A stretch of 43,210 nucleotides of DNA from Enterovibrio norvegicus DSM 15893 (GCF_900115495.1 NZ_FOWR01000043.1:1-43210); one strand, 5' to 3'; positions 16,667 through 25,451 are shown, counted from the first letter of the stretch. Translations and numbers: made by a program. Notes: generated by a model not told the origin, from the letters alone.

Positions 16667-17878
16667 ATGGAAAAAGTGTATATCGTTGCAGCCAAACGAA
16701 CTGCTATCGGCGCATTCACAGGTTCACTAAAAGACACACCAGCAGGTCAACTTGCTGCTGTTGCAATCAAAGGCGCACTTGAAGCCGGTAACGTTGCTCC
16801 AGAAGCGGTTAACGAAGTTATCCTTGGTAACGTCGTTAGTGCAGGACAAGGCATGGGTATCGGTCGTCAGGCTGCTATTTTTGCAGGTTTGCCACAAACC
16901 GTTCCAGCTTACGCAATCAACATGGTTTGCGGAAGCGGCATGAAAGCTGTCATGGATGCAGTTACACACATTCGCTGTGGTGATGCTGATGTTGTCGTCG
17001 CAGCCGGTGTAGAAAACATGTCTCAAATCCCATTCGCGGCGTCAGGCTCACTGCGCGGCGGTCAAAAAATGGGTGATATCAGCATGAAAGACCTTCTAAT
17101 TACTGATGGCCTGACTGATGTCTATAACCAATATCACATGGGCGTTACTGCAGAAAATGTCGCTGAACTTGTTGGCCTTACCCGCGAACAGCAAGACACC
17201 TATGCAGCACAAAGCCAACAAAAAGCCGTTGCAGCCGTTGAAGCAGGTCGATTCAAAGATGAAATCGTCCCTGTGGAAGTGAAGCAACGTCGTGAAACGG
17301 TTTCGTTCGATACCGATGAATACCCGAAAGCTGATACCACACAAGAAGGCCTAAGCAAATTGCGTCCGGCGTTTAACCGTGAAGGTACAGTTACCGCTGG
17401 TAATGCTTCTGGTTTGAACGATGGCGCAAGCGCAATCATTGTTGCTTCTGAAGCAGCAGTGCAACGTCTTGGCTTGAAGCCGTTAGCTGAAATCACCAGC
17501 TACGCACAAGTTGGGTTAGATCCAAAAATTATGGGCTTAGGCCCTGTGGGTGCAGTAACCGAAGCGCTGAAAAAAGCAGAGCTTTCGATTTCCGACGTGG
17601 ATCTGTTTGAGCTCAATGAAGCCTTTGCGGCACAGGCGCTGGGTGTTGTCCACCAGCTTGCTGACACACACAGCGTCAGTCCTGAAGCCATTTTAGAAAA
17701 GGCAAATGTGAATGGTGGCGCAATTGCGTTGGGCCACCCTCTAGGTGCATCAGGTAACCGCGTTCTCGTTTCCCTGATCCACGAGTTGGAAAAGCGTGAA
17801 GGCACATATGGTGTGGCTTCACTATGTATTGGTGGCGGCATGGGTACGGCAGTTGTCGTGAAACGTGCTAGCAACTAA
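16667..17878 (+). CDS. phaA: Acetyl-CoA acetyltransferase PhaA (beta-ketothiolase)
   Basis: PhaA condenses two acetyl-CoA to acetoacetyl-CoA, the first step of the pathway. The 403 residues show all thiolase signatures: the acyl-accepting Cys88 in NMVCGSGMKAV, the GNASGLNDGA block, the NEAFAAQ block, the His of GGAIALGHPLGASG and the second Cys of CIGGGMG. It is about ten residues longer than the usual 392, with no obvious extra domain. AAGGA is 9 bp before the ATG, and the gene lies 17 bp after phaB. The pairing with phaB, a phasin and phaC makes a biosynthetic, not degradative, thiolase the natural reading. Confidence 0.95.
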   Translation: MEKVYIVAAKRTAIGAFTGSLKDTPAGQLAAVAIKGALEAGNVAPEAVNEVILGNVVSAGQGMGIGRQAAIFAGLPQTVPAYAINMVCGSGMKAVMDAVTHIRCGDADVVVAAGVENMSQIPFAASGSLRGGQKMGDISMKDLLITDGLTDVYNQYHMGVTAENVAELVGLTREQQDTYAAQSQQKAVAAVEAGRFKDEIVPVEVKQRRETVSFDTDEYPKADTTQEGLSKLRPAFNREGTVTAGNASGLNDGASAIIVASEAAVQRLGLKPLAEITSYAQVGLDPKIMGLGPVGAVTEALKKAELSISDVDLFELNEAFAAQALGVVHQLADTHSVSPEAILEKANVNGGAIALGHPLGASGNRVLVSLIHELEKREGTYGVASLCIGGGMGTAVVVKRASN

Positions 17879-17927
17879 CGAACGTAAAACCCCTTTGGAA
17901 CTAATTCAAACACTTAGGAGATACACC

Positions 17928-18275
17928 ATGTACACAGATATGTTTAAAGCATTCTCAGAGCAAACTGAAAAAACACTTGCCCCTTACGTTAAATTCAACA
18001 AGCTTGTTGCTAAAAATGTTGAAACGTTGACTGAACTTCAACTAAACGCAGTTCGCACTTACAGCGAAATGGGTCTAGCTCAAGTTAAAGCAGCAAGCAG
18101 CGTGACTGATGTGACTTCTTTGACGTCATACAGCAGCCAACAACTTGCAGCAATGACTAAGCTTTCTCAACAAATGATGGATGACAGCACGAAGCTTCAA
18201 TCTGTTGCTAAAGAGTTCAAAGACGATTTGGAACAACTGACTTCAGAAAACCTTAAAGCGGCTACTCCAGCTTAA
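17928..18275 (+). CDS. phaP: Phasin (PHA granule-associated protein)
   Basis: Phasins coat the surface of PHA granules and set their number and size. This 115-residue protein is almost entirely amphipathic helix, begins MYTDMFKAFSEQTEKTLAPYV and continues with FNKLVAKNVETLTELQLNAV, the typical phasin core. The ATG at 17928 has TAGGAGA about 7 bp upstream. In-frame codons upstream run into the phaA end and are rejected. It lies between phaA and phaC. A strong hairpin directly after its stop probably protects or partly terminates the message, so phasin would be made in excess over the synthase. Confidence 0.92.
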   Translation: MYTDMFKAFSEQTEKTLAPYVKFNKLVAKNVETLTELQLNAVRTYSEMGLAQVKAASSVTDVTSLTSYSSQQLAAMTKLSQQMMDDSTKLQSVAKEFKDDLEQLTSENLKAATPA

Positions 18276-18282
18276 TCAAGGT

Positions 18283-18314
18283 CACCGCCCTCCTTTCTAG
18301 GAGGGCGGTGTTGT
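18283..18314 (+). terminator. Strong hairpin between phaP and phaC
   Basis: A perfect 12-bp GC-rich stem (18283-18294 with 18299-18310) has a TTCT loop and is followed only by TTGT. The short T stretch suggests partial termination or an RNA-stabilising 3' end. It also places an AGGAGGG sequence inside the stem. Confidence 0.75.
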
Positions 18315-18336
18315 ATCCGATCAAGAGGGTTTACAC

Positions 18337-20157
18337 ATGTTTCAGAGCTTCTTCTCGGACTACCTTGAAAAACTCCAAGAGAGTAACCAGAAATGGTTTA
18401 AGGATCTTGAGCAAGGCAAGGCAGCCGTAAACACCCCCCTGAACAAAGCAATGCAAGAAATGAGTATCAATGATACAACTCAACTTCTTGAAAATGCCGC
18501 AAATCAACCTGCTGCAATGTTGCAAGTTCAGATGCAGTGGTGGGAAAAGCAACTCGAAATCTGGCAAAACGTGGCGCTCGCTTCAAACTGCGAAGACATT
18601 GTTGGCCCAGAAAAAGACGACAAACGATTCCAAGACAAAAGCTGGCAAGACGAAGCGTTTTATAGCTTCATCAAACAATCTTACCTGCTATTTGGACGTA
18701 CTTTCCTTGAAACCATCAATGCCGTAGAAGGCCTAGATGAAAAAGCGAAAGAACGCCTCACTTTCTTCTCTCGCCAAGCCATCAATGCGATGTCTCCTAG
18801 CAACTTCATTGGGACAAACCCAGAGTTGTTTCGCTTAACGCTTGAGCAAAATGGTGAGAACTTAGTAAAAGGACTTGAGCAGCTTCAAGAAGACCTTGAA
18901 TCTAGCTCTGACATCCTGAAGGTCAGAATGACAAACAACAATGCTTTCCGCATTGGTGAAGACATTGCGAACACCCCAGGTGATGTGGTGTATCAAAATG
19001 AATTGTTTGAACTGATCCAATACCGCCCAATGACAGAAAAGGTCAACGCAACACCATTATTGGTAGTGCCTCCTTTCGTCAATAAATACTACATTCTTGA
19101 TCTTCGCGAGAAGAACTCGATGATGCGCTGGTTGGTTGAACAAGGCCATACCGTATTCATGATGTCATGGCGCAACCCAGGCGAACAGCAACGAAACGTT
19201 GAGTTTGGTGATTATGTCACTGAAGGTGTTGTTAAAGCAGTCACTGCGATTGAAGACATTACCGGTCAATCGCAAATCAATGCTGCAGGTTACTGCATCG
19301 GCGGTACTGTATTAGCAAGCACCATTGCTTACTATGCGGCAAAACGCATGAAAGCGCGTGTCAAATCTGCATCGTTCTTCACAACGATTCTCGATTTTGC
19401 TCAGCCTGGCGAAGTAGGCGCATACATTAACGATAGCGTTGTCAATGCAATTGAAGCACAAAACACCGAAAAAGGTTACATGGATGGCCGCTCACTGAGC
19501 GTCACCTTCAGCTTGCTTCGTGAAAACAGCTTGTACTGGAACTACTATGTCGACAACTACCTCAAGGGGAACAGCCCTGTCGACTTCGATCTCCTTTACT
19601 GGAACAGCGACAGCACGAATGTTGCGGGTGCAACTCATAACTTCATGCTGCGTGAACTTTATCTGAACAATAACCTAGTGAAAGATAAAGGCGTGAAAAT
19701 TGGTGGTGTGTGGATTGATTTGAACAAAATCAAAGTCCCGACCTACTTCATTTCAACCAAAGAAGATCATATCGCACTTTGGCAAGGCACTTACCGTGGC
19801 GCGCTCAATGTCGGTGGTAACAAAACCTTTGTGTTGGGTGAATCAGGACACATTGCAGGCATCGTGAACCACCCTAGCCGCAACAAATACGGTTATTGGG
19901 TGAACTCTGAGTTGAGTGAATCTGCGGACGAATGGTTTGAATCCGCAAGTCACAACACAGGGTCATGGTGGCTTCACTGGGACAAATGGCTTGAAGCATA
20001 TAGTCCGAAAGAGAAAATCGAACCCTATGCACAAGGTTCAGAGAACTTTCCTGTACTCACCGTTGCCCCAGGCAACTATGTGAAACAGGTACTGCCTATC
20101 GAGCCTAAAACTGAAAAGCCAGAACCAACAAAAGCACCAGCGAAAGCTGAAGCATAA
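18337..20157 (+). CDS. phaC: Class I poly(R)-hydroxyalkanoate synthase PhaC
   Basis: PhaC polymerises (R)-3-hydroxybutyryl-CoA on granule surfaces. The 606-residue protein has the alpha/beta-hydrolase synthase fold with the lipase-like box GYCIGG (nucleophile Cys320), the general-base Asp477 in STKEDHIALW and His505 in GESGHIAGI. These sit almost exactly where class I synthases have them. The NFIGTNPELFRLT and VPPFVNKYYILDL blocks are further signatures. The length and the absence of a phaE or phaR partner point to class I. The C-terminal tail is Lys/Pro/Ala-rich. The start ATG follows AAGAGGG. It is the last gene of the operon and ends at a strong terminator shared with tcdA. Confidence 0.96.
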   Translation: MFQSFFSDYLEKLQESNQKWFKDLEQGKAAVNTPLNKAMQEMSINDTTQLLENAANQPAAMLQVQMQWWEKQLEIWQNVALASNCEDIVGPEKDDKRFQDKSWQDEAFYSFIKQSYLLFGRTFLETINAVEGLDEKAKERLTFFSRQAINAMSPSNFIGTNPELFRLTLEQNGENLVKGLEQLQEDLESSSDILKVRMTNNNAFRIGEDIANTPGDVVYQNELFELIQYRPMTEKVNATPLLVVPPFVNKYYILDLREKNSMMRWLVEQGHTVFMMSWRNPGEQQRNVEFGDYVTEGVVKAVTAIEDITGQSQINAAGYCIGGTVLASTIAYYAAKRMKARVKSASFFTTILDFAQPGEVGAYINDSVVNAIEAQNTEKGYMDGRSLSVTFSLLRENSLYWNYYVDNYLKGNSPVDFDLLYWNSDSTNVAGATHNFMLRELYLNNNLVKDKGVKIGGVWIDLNKIKVPTYFISTKEDHIALWQGTYRGALNVGGNKTFVLGESGHIAGIVNHPSRNKYGYWVNSELSESADEWFESASHNTGSWWLHWDKWLEAYSPKEKIEPYAQGSENFPVLTVAPGNYVKQVLPIEPKTEKPEPTKAPAKAEA

Positions 20158-20189
20158 TGTTGAGTTAGGTGTACTTTAACACCAAACGC

Positions 20190-20224
20190 AAAAAGGCCGC
20201 TTCTCCATGAAGCGGCCTTTTTTA
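20190..20224. terminator. Bidirectional terminator between phaC and tcdA
   Basis: AAAAAGGCCGCTTC pairs with GAAGCGGCCTTTTT around a short loop. A-run and T-run allow function for both convergent genes. Confidence 0.93.
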
Positions 20225-20251
20225 TGTTCAACTTTTACCGCATTTTTCTTT

Positions 20252-21082
20252 TTATTTTTTCGCCGTCAATTTGGCAATGATGCGTGATACTGCTACAAAA
20301 CCAAACGTTGCTGTCACCATGGTCGCCGCACCAAATCCGCTGGCACAATCCATGCGTTTAGGCCCTTCTGCACTCGCTTTGGTTTCGCACACGCTGCCAT
20401 CAGGTTGCGGGTACTTCAATTGCTCTGTTGAGAACACGCAATCAATACCAAACTTACGCCCTTGAGTCTTGGTGAAGTTATGGAAACGACGTAGATTATT
20501 GCGCAGTTTCGCCGCCAAAGGGTCTTGGATTGTTTTCGTCAGATCGGCAACTTGAATTTGTGTTGGGTCGATTTGACCACCAGCACCGCCTACCGTGATG
20601 ATTTTGATCTTGTTACGCTTACAATATGCAAGTAACGCGGTTTTTGGTTTGATGCTATCAATAGCATCTAACACGTAATCAAATTCTTTCGTGATGTACT
20701 CAGGGATATTGTCTTCTGAGATAAAGTCATCAATCAGATTGATTTGGCAATCAGGGTTAATGGCTCGCACGCGATCGGCCATCACTTCAATTTTGCTCTG
20801 ACCAATGGTGCCAGACATTGCATGGATCTGGCGATTAATATTGGTGACACAGATGTCGTCCATATCAATCAAGGTCAACGTACCCACGCCGCTGCGCGCC
20901 AAAGCTTCTACAGCCCATGACCCAACACCACCTATGCCGATAACACACACATGTGATTGACGAAGGATCTCCAGTTCAGACATACCGTACAAACGGCGTG
21001 TACCGCCAAAGCGTTGTTGGTAGCTTTCTGATGCTGGTGAAGGTGATGTAGACATAGGTAGTGGCTCTGTTTCAGTTTGCAT
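20252..21082 (-). CDS. tcdA: tRNA threonylcarbamoyladenosine dehydratase TcdA
   Basis: TcdA (CsdL, YgdL) is an E1/MoeB-like enzyme that uses ATP to cyclise t6A37 of tRNA to ct6A, and in E. coli works with CsdA-CsdE. The protein has the nucleotide-binding motif VIGIGGVGSWAVEALARSG, then LIDMDDICVTNINRQ, DAIDSIKPKTALL and the C-terminal DCASGFGAATMVT. It is 276 residues from the first ATG. A second ATG at 21055 would give 267, nearer the E. coli length. Neither has a clear ribosome binding site, so the start is open. In E. coli it faces csdE directly. Here 4.9 kb including the PHA operon separates them. Confidence 0.95.
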   Translation of the reverse strand: MQTETEPLPMSTSPSPASESYQQRFGGTRRLYGMSELEILRQSHVCVIGIGGVGSWAVEALARSGVGTLTLIDMDDICVTNINRQIHAMSGTIGQSKIEVMADRVRAINPDCQINLIDDFISEDNIPEYITKEFDYVLDAIDSIKPKTALLAYCKRNKIKIITVGGAGGQIDPTQIQVADLTKTIQDPLAAKLRNNLRRFHNFTKTQGRKFGIDCVFSTEQLKYPQPDGSVCETKASAEGPKRMDCASGFGAATMVTATFGFVAVSRIIAKLTAKK

Positions 21083-21151
21083 TGATGGACTGCGGTTTAT
21101 ACGCGTTTGACGTGAAAATGTCCACGCTCACAAAGCGTACTCTCGACGCTA

Positions 21152-22039
21152 TTAAGATCTGATGATTTCACATTTCAGCCAATCGATCACTTGCTTTACA
21201 GCCGCTAAACGCCGCTTATGACCATGACAAAACAGGAAATACCCATACGCGCTATCAAAGCGCAATGACAAAGGATTCACCACCACACCTTGTTTGATAG
21301 ATTCTTGAATCATAAATTGCGGGATGAGGGCAATTCCTTGACGGTGCCTCAGGGCCTCGAATGCCATATAGAAATGCTCAAATCCGCCACCATAGGTCGG
21401 GCTATCTGGTGACACCCCAAGTTCATGCCAAAACTGATTCCAGATCTGAGGGCGCGTGATGTGGCTTATCGACGTCAAAGATACCAGCTCAGAGATATCA
21501 CGAATAGGCTGCGGACATTGATCTGGGTTTGCCACCAGCATCAGACGCTCACGGATAAGTAACTCTGCATCTTCTTCATGGGTTGAAAGTGGCAAACAAT
21601 GTATCGCAATGTCACCTTGATAGTGGTTTTGAGTATCTGATGTCACGCTGGCGCGGATCGCAAGATCGATATTTGGGTGTAATTGCTTAAACCTATTCAA
21701 TTTAGGAATAAGCCACATACTCGCTAACGACGGCGGCACAGAGATGTCTATACGACTTTGCGTCTCAGAGGTTTGCATTACGGTGGATGTTGCGTGCTGT
21801 AAATTTTCTAATGCTTCAACGACCGACGGTAAATAGCGCCGGCCTGCATCCGTCAACTCGACTTTCCCACCATTTCTTTCAAACAATGAACATCCCATCA
21901 ATTCTTCCAAGTGAAGGATTTGTTTGCTGATGGCACTTTGCGTCAAATTCAAAATCTTCGCCGCTTTCGAAAAGCTCAACGTTTGCGCCACGATCGTAAA
22001 GGTGCGCAATGTTTTCATGGGAGGAATTGGCATCGCCAT
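21152..22039 (-). CDS. LysR-type regulator, GcvA-like
   Basis: The 295-residue regulator has an N-terminal winged helix (MKTLRTFTIVAQTLSFSKAAK, then LTQSAISKQILHLEELMGCSLF) and an effector domain of GcvA type (ISVPPSLASMWLIPKLNRF). It resembles the GcvA/AmpR branch but is clearly not the gcvA at 12382. It is divergent from the aminotransferase gene, with 128 bp between the start codons. By the usual LysR arrangement it should control that gene and perhaps the whole cluster to 25429, with a substrate or product of the pathway as co-inducer. GAGG stands 7 bp before the ATG. Confidence 0.9.
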   Translation of the reverse strand: MAMPIPPMKTLRTFTIVAQTLSFSKAAKILNLTQSAISKQILHLEELMGCSLFERNGGKVELTDAGRRYLPSVVEALENLQHATSTVMQTSETQSRIDISVPPSLASMWLIPKLNRFKQLHPNIDLAIRASVTSDTQNHYQGDIAIHCLPLSTHEEDAELLIRERLMLVANPDQCPQPIRDISELVSLTSISHITRPQIWNQFWHELGVSPDSPTYGGGFEHFYMAFEALRHRQGIALIPQFMIQESIKQGVVVNPLSLRFDSAYGYFLFCHGHKRRLAAVKQVIDWLKCEIIRS

Positions 22040-22167
22040 TCTTTACAGCCTCGCTACACTATGAGTTTTTAGCATACCCTCCGAATTTATATCGTTTGCT
22101 GTTCATTTTCCAACCCGTTAATACTAACTGTTGAATACTTCTATTTTTAGGGCGGCGCAGGGATACC

Positions 22168-23487
22168 ATGACCCACATTTTACAAAGACATTGTCATTCT
22201 AAACTTCCAACGGTTACAGGCGGTGAAGGTGTTTTTCTTCTCGACACTGAAGGGCGTCAATACCTAGACGGTTGCGGTGGTGCAGCGGTTTCTTGTTTAG
22301 GTCACAGCCATCAAGGCGTGTTGAGTGCGATTCAAACTCAGCTGAATACTATTCCGTATGCTCATACTGGCTTTTTTACGTCTCCTGCTGCTGAAGAGTT
22401 GGCGGAGCGCCTTTGCGACAGAGCACCGGGGCCACTGAATCATGTTTACCTCGTTAGCGGTGGCTCGGAAGCGGTGGAATCCGCGCTAAAAATGGCACGT
22501 CAGTATTTTCTAGAGAAAGGCGAAACGTCACGTACTCGCTTTATCGCCAGACGACAGAGCTACCATGGTAATACGCTAGGCGCATTAGGTGTCGGTGGAA
22601 ACATGTGGCGCAAAGAACCGTTCGCCCCTCTGCTTCAAAATGGGGAGCTCATTGCTCCTTGTTACGCCTACCGTGATAAACACGCTGATGAGACAGACTT
22701 TGATTACGGTCAGCGCGTGGCGAATGAACTTGAAGAGCGCCTACTGAGCGTTGGCCCGGAAACCGTCATTGCCTTTGTTGCTGAACCCGTCGTGGGCGCT
22801 ACCGCTGGCGCGCTGGTTGCCGAGAAAGGTTACTTCAAACGCATCCGCGAAATCTGCGACAAATATGGGGTGCTCCTTATTCTCGATGAGGTGATGTGTG
22901 GTGCAGGAAGAACAGGCACCTATTTTGCTTATGAGCAAGAAGAGATCGTGCCTGATCTTGTCACACTCGCCAAAGGCTTAGCGGCAGGCTATCAGCCTAT
23001 TGGTGCAGTCATGGTGCATGAGAAAATCTACAACGCTATCGCTGGTGGTACTGGCTACTTTCAGCACGGTCACACTTTTATGGCTCACCCCTTGGCGTGT
23101 GCAGCTGCGTGTGCCACGTTGAACGCTATTGATGCAGGACCATTGAACGAAGTGACCGAAAAGGGCCAATACCTAGTCAAACGTTTAAGCGAGACATTCG
23201 ATGCTCACGACTATGTCGGTGACATTCGCGGGCGTGGACTTTTCATTGGTATTGAAATGGTGCAAGACAAAGCCACGAAAACCCCGTTCGCGTCATCGCG
23301 TCCACTGCACACCGAAATAAAGAAAACCGCGATGTCACAAGGACTAATGTGTTACCCAATGGGCGGCACAATCGATGGTCAGCAAGGGCACCATATCTTG
23401 CTTGCACCACCTTTCATCATTTCTGAAAACGAGATTGATGAGCTTGTTCGCCGACTCTCTCGCACCATGGATAACGTATTTGCGTAA
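22168..23487 (+). CDS. Class III PLP-dependent aminotransferase (omega-transaminase type)
   Basis: This 439-residue fold-type I enzyme of class III has YLDGCGGAAVSCLGH near the N-terminus, the PLP phosphate loop VSGGSEAVESALKMARQYF, YHGNTLGALG, the cofactor Asp in LILDEVMCGAGRTG and the Schiff-base Lys269 in LAKGLAAGYQPIGA. The class moves amino groups from omega- or beta-amino acids, amines or diamines to pyruvate or 2-oxoglutarate. The exact substrate cannot be read from sequence. AGGG is 6 bp before the ATG. The next gene, a BKACE-type enzyme, starts 9 bp after its stop. That pairing suggests the transaminase supplies a beta-keto acid, for example from a beta-amino acid. This is inference. 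Confidence 0.93.
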   Translation: MTHILQRHCHSKLPTVTGGEGVFLLDTEGRQYLDGCGGAAVSCLGHSHQGVLSAIQTQLNTIPYAHTGFFTSPAAEELAERLCDRAPGPLNHVYLVSGGSEAVESALKMARQYFLEKGETSRTRFIARRQSYHGNTLGALGVGGNMWRKEPFAPLLQNGELIAPCYAYRDKHADETDFDYGQRVANELEERLLSVGPETVIAFVAEPVVGATAGALVAEKGYFKRIREICDKYGVLLILDEVMCGAGRTGTYFAYEQEEIVPDLVTLAKGLAAGYQPIGAVMVHEKIYNAIAGGTGYFQHGHTFMAHPLACAAACATLNAIDAGPLNEVTEKGQYLVKRLSETFDAHDYVGDIRGRGLFIGIEMVQDKATKTPFASSRPLHTEIKKTAMSQGLMCYPMGGTIDGQQGHHILLAPPFIISENEIDELVRRLSRTMDNVFA

Positions 23488-23496
23488 GGATTGACC

Positions 23497-24330
23497 GTGC
23501 AAAAAGGAAGAACCATCATCGTCGCGCCCAACGGGGCGCGTCGAACCAAGGAAGATCACACGCAATTACCCATGACGCTCGACGACATGAATGTCTGCCT
23601 ACGAGACGTTGCAAACGCGGGGGCAGCCATGGCTCACATGCATGTGAGAGACGTTCATGGAAAACACACCTTAGATGTTGGACTTAATCGAGAGTGGCTC
23701 ACTGAAATGCGTGCTTGCTTCGATTCCGACTTGGTGATTCAACTCACCACCGAAGCTGTTGGCATGTACCAACCTGAAGAACAAATCGCCCTTGTTCAAG
23801 GCACTGAGCCTGAAACCGTCTCCCTCGCCCTTCGCGAACTTCGCCCCAACGCCAGTTATGAAAAAGCCGCGAGCCGTTTTTTCTACGAACTGGCTGAACG
23901 TCGAATCTATGTTCAATACATTTTGTATGATGCAGCAGATTTGTCGCTTTATTTTCAGATGGTTAATGACAAGACATTGCCTTATAACGGTCATCACCTA
24001 CTATTGGTACTGGGGAAATACAAAAAAGACATGTTGTCGACCCCGACTGATTTACTCGAATTCGATATTAAACGTCTAACGAATGAGGGAATTTCTTGGG
24101 CGACATGCGCTTTTGGGCAATATGAACATCAATGTCTAAGCGCAGCAATGTCGCTAGGTGGTGATGTCCGAGTAGGATTTGAAAATAACCTAATAAATTT
24201 AATAGGACAGCATGCGGAAAATAATGCTGAGCTCGTCCATCAAATCACAAACTTGTCTCAAAAGATGGGTTTAAATATCAATTCTGCGGAAGATTTAAGA
24301 AAAAATATCTCTCGTAGCTTTGAAGCGTGA
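23497..24330 (+). CDS. BKACE-family (DUF849) beta-keto acid cleavage enzyme, divergent
   Basis: BKACE enzymes react a beta-keto acid with acetyl-CoA to give acetoacetate and a new acyl-CoA. Kce of lysine fermentation is the type member. The 277-residue protein has the family N-terminus PNGARRTKEDH, the zinc ligands His47 and His49 in HMHVRD, and VRVGFE with Arg225 and the third ligand Glu229. Compared with Kce from memory, several other active-site residues seem changed: Glu14 to Arg15, Ser82 to Thr84, Asp231 to Asn230, and the Glu of the P-E-x-E-x-F-D motif to a hydrophobic residue in VQYILYDAAD. So a different substrate or altered chemistry is possible. The GTG at 23497 is chosen because AAGGA is 6 bp upstream. 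The TTG at 23491 touches that site. Confidence 0.88.
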   Translation: MQKGRTIIVAPNGARRTKEDHTQLPMTLDDMNVCLRDVANAGAAMAHMHVRDVHGKHTLDVGLNREWLTEMRACFDSDLVIQLTTEAVGMYQPEEQIALVQGTEPETVSLALRELRPNASYEKAASRFFYELAERRIYVQYILYDAADLSLYFQMVNDKTLPYNGHHLLLVLGKYKKDMLSTPTDLLEFDIKRLTNEGISWATCAFGQYEHQCLSAAMSLGGDVRVGFENNLINLIGQHAENNAELVHQITNLSQKMGLNINSAEDLRKNISRSFEA

Positions 24331-24457
24331 AGCCTATCTCTTGCGATCGGAAAAACAACTATTAGATAATCCTGTTGCAACTTGGATTCACATTCTATTT
24401 ACAATTAGCGGACTCGCACCGCGAAAGCAATCACATCATCGACAAGGAACATAAAGC

Positions 24458-25429
24458 ATGAAAGCGTTAAAACCTACGATCGTCGCAATGAGCTTTGCAG
24501 CTGCTTTAGGTACTGCCGTGCCAGCACAAGCTAACCAGTTTGTCACTATAGGTACTGGTGGTGTCACTGGTGTGTACTACCCAACGGGTGGTGCAATCTG
24601 CCGTTTGGTTAACAAATCTAAGAAAGACCACGGTATCCGTTGTTCAGTAGAAAGTACGGGCGGTTCTATCTACAACATCAATACCATCCGTGCAGGCGAG
24701 TTAGACATGGGTATTGCTCAGTCAGACTGGCAATTCCACGCGTACAACGGTAGCAGCAAATTCACTGAACAAGGTCCATATAAAAACCTTCGTGCAGTGT
24801 TCTCTGTTCACCCAGAACCGTTCACTGTTGTTGCTCGTGCCGATGCAGGGATCAAAACATTTGATGACCTGAAAGGCAAACGTGTAAACATTGGTAACCC
24901 AGGTTCAGGCCAACGCGGTACGATTGAAGTACTGATGGACGGCATGGGCTGGACAATGGACGACTTTAAGCAAGTGTCAGAGCTTAAAGCGGCAGAGCAA
25001 TCTAAAGCGCTATGTGATAACAAAATCGACGCAATGGTTTACACCGTTGGCCATCCAAGTGGTGCGATCCAAGAAGCGACCACAGCGTGTGATAGCGTAG
25101 TAGTGGAAGTAAACAATGCAGCGGCTCAAAAGCTTGTTGCTGACAACGACTACTACCGCTCAGCAACTATTCCTGGTGGCATGTACCGTGGCAACGATGG
25201 CGATGTGAACACCTTCGGTGTTGGCGCAACGTTTGTTTCTTCAACTGAAGTACCAGACGAAGTGATCTACAACGTGGTTAAAGCTGTGTTCGAAAACTTT
25301 GACGATTTCCGTCGTCTACACCCAGCTTTCGCAAACCTGAAAAAAGAAGAAATGGTTTCTGACGGTTTGTCTGCACCACTTCACCCAGGTGCGGCGAAGT
25401 ACTACAAAGAAGCAGGCCTAATCAAGTAA
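24458..25429 (+). CDS. TAXI-family TRAP transporter solute-binding protein
   Basis: This is a periplasmic binding protein of the TAXI type, the substrate-capturing part of a TRAP transporter. The product has 323 residues: a signal peptide with cleavage after about residue 25 (AVPAQA-NQ), then the family opening [58 protein letters not shown] and [12 protein letters not shown]. Known TAXI proteins bind dicarboxylates or amino acids such as glutamate. No fused DctQM-type membrane subunit is encoded in the window, so the permease lies elsewhere or is shared. AAGGA is 9 bp before the ATG. It stands 127 bp after the BKACE gene and ends at a strong terminator, so it may have its own promoter. Confidence 0.93.
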   Translation: MKALKPTIVAMSFAAALGTAVPAQANQFVTIGTGGVTGVYYPTGGAICRLVNKSKKDHGIRCSVESTGGSIYNINTIRAGELDMGIAQSDWQFHAYNGSSKFTEQGPYKNLRAVFSVHPEPFTVVARADAGIKTFDDLKGKRVNIGNPGSGQRGTIEVLMDGMGWTMDDFKQVSELKAAEQSKALCDNKIDAMVYTVGHPSGAIQEATTACDSVVVEVNNAAAQKLVADNDYYRSATIPGGMYRGNDGDVNTFGVGATFVSSTEVPDEVIYNVVKAVFENFDDFRRLHPAFANLKKEEMVSDGLSAPLHPGAAKYYKEAGLIK

Positions 25430-25451
25430 TTGATTACCGAGTTTTGAAAGC

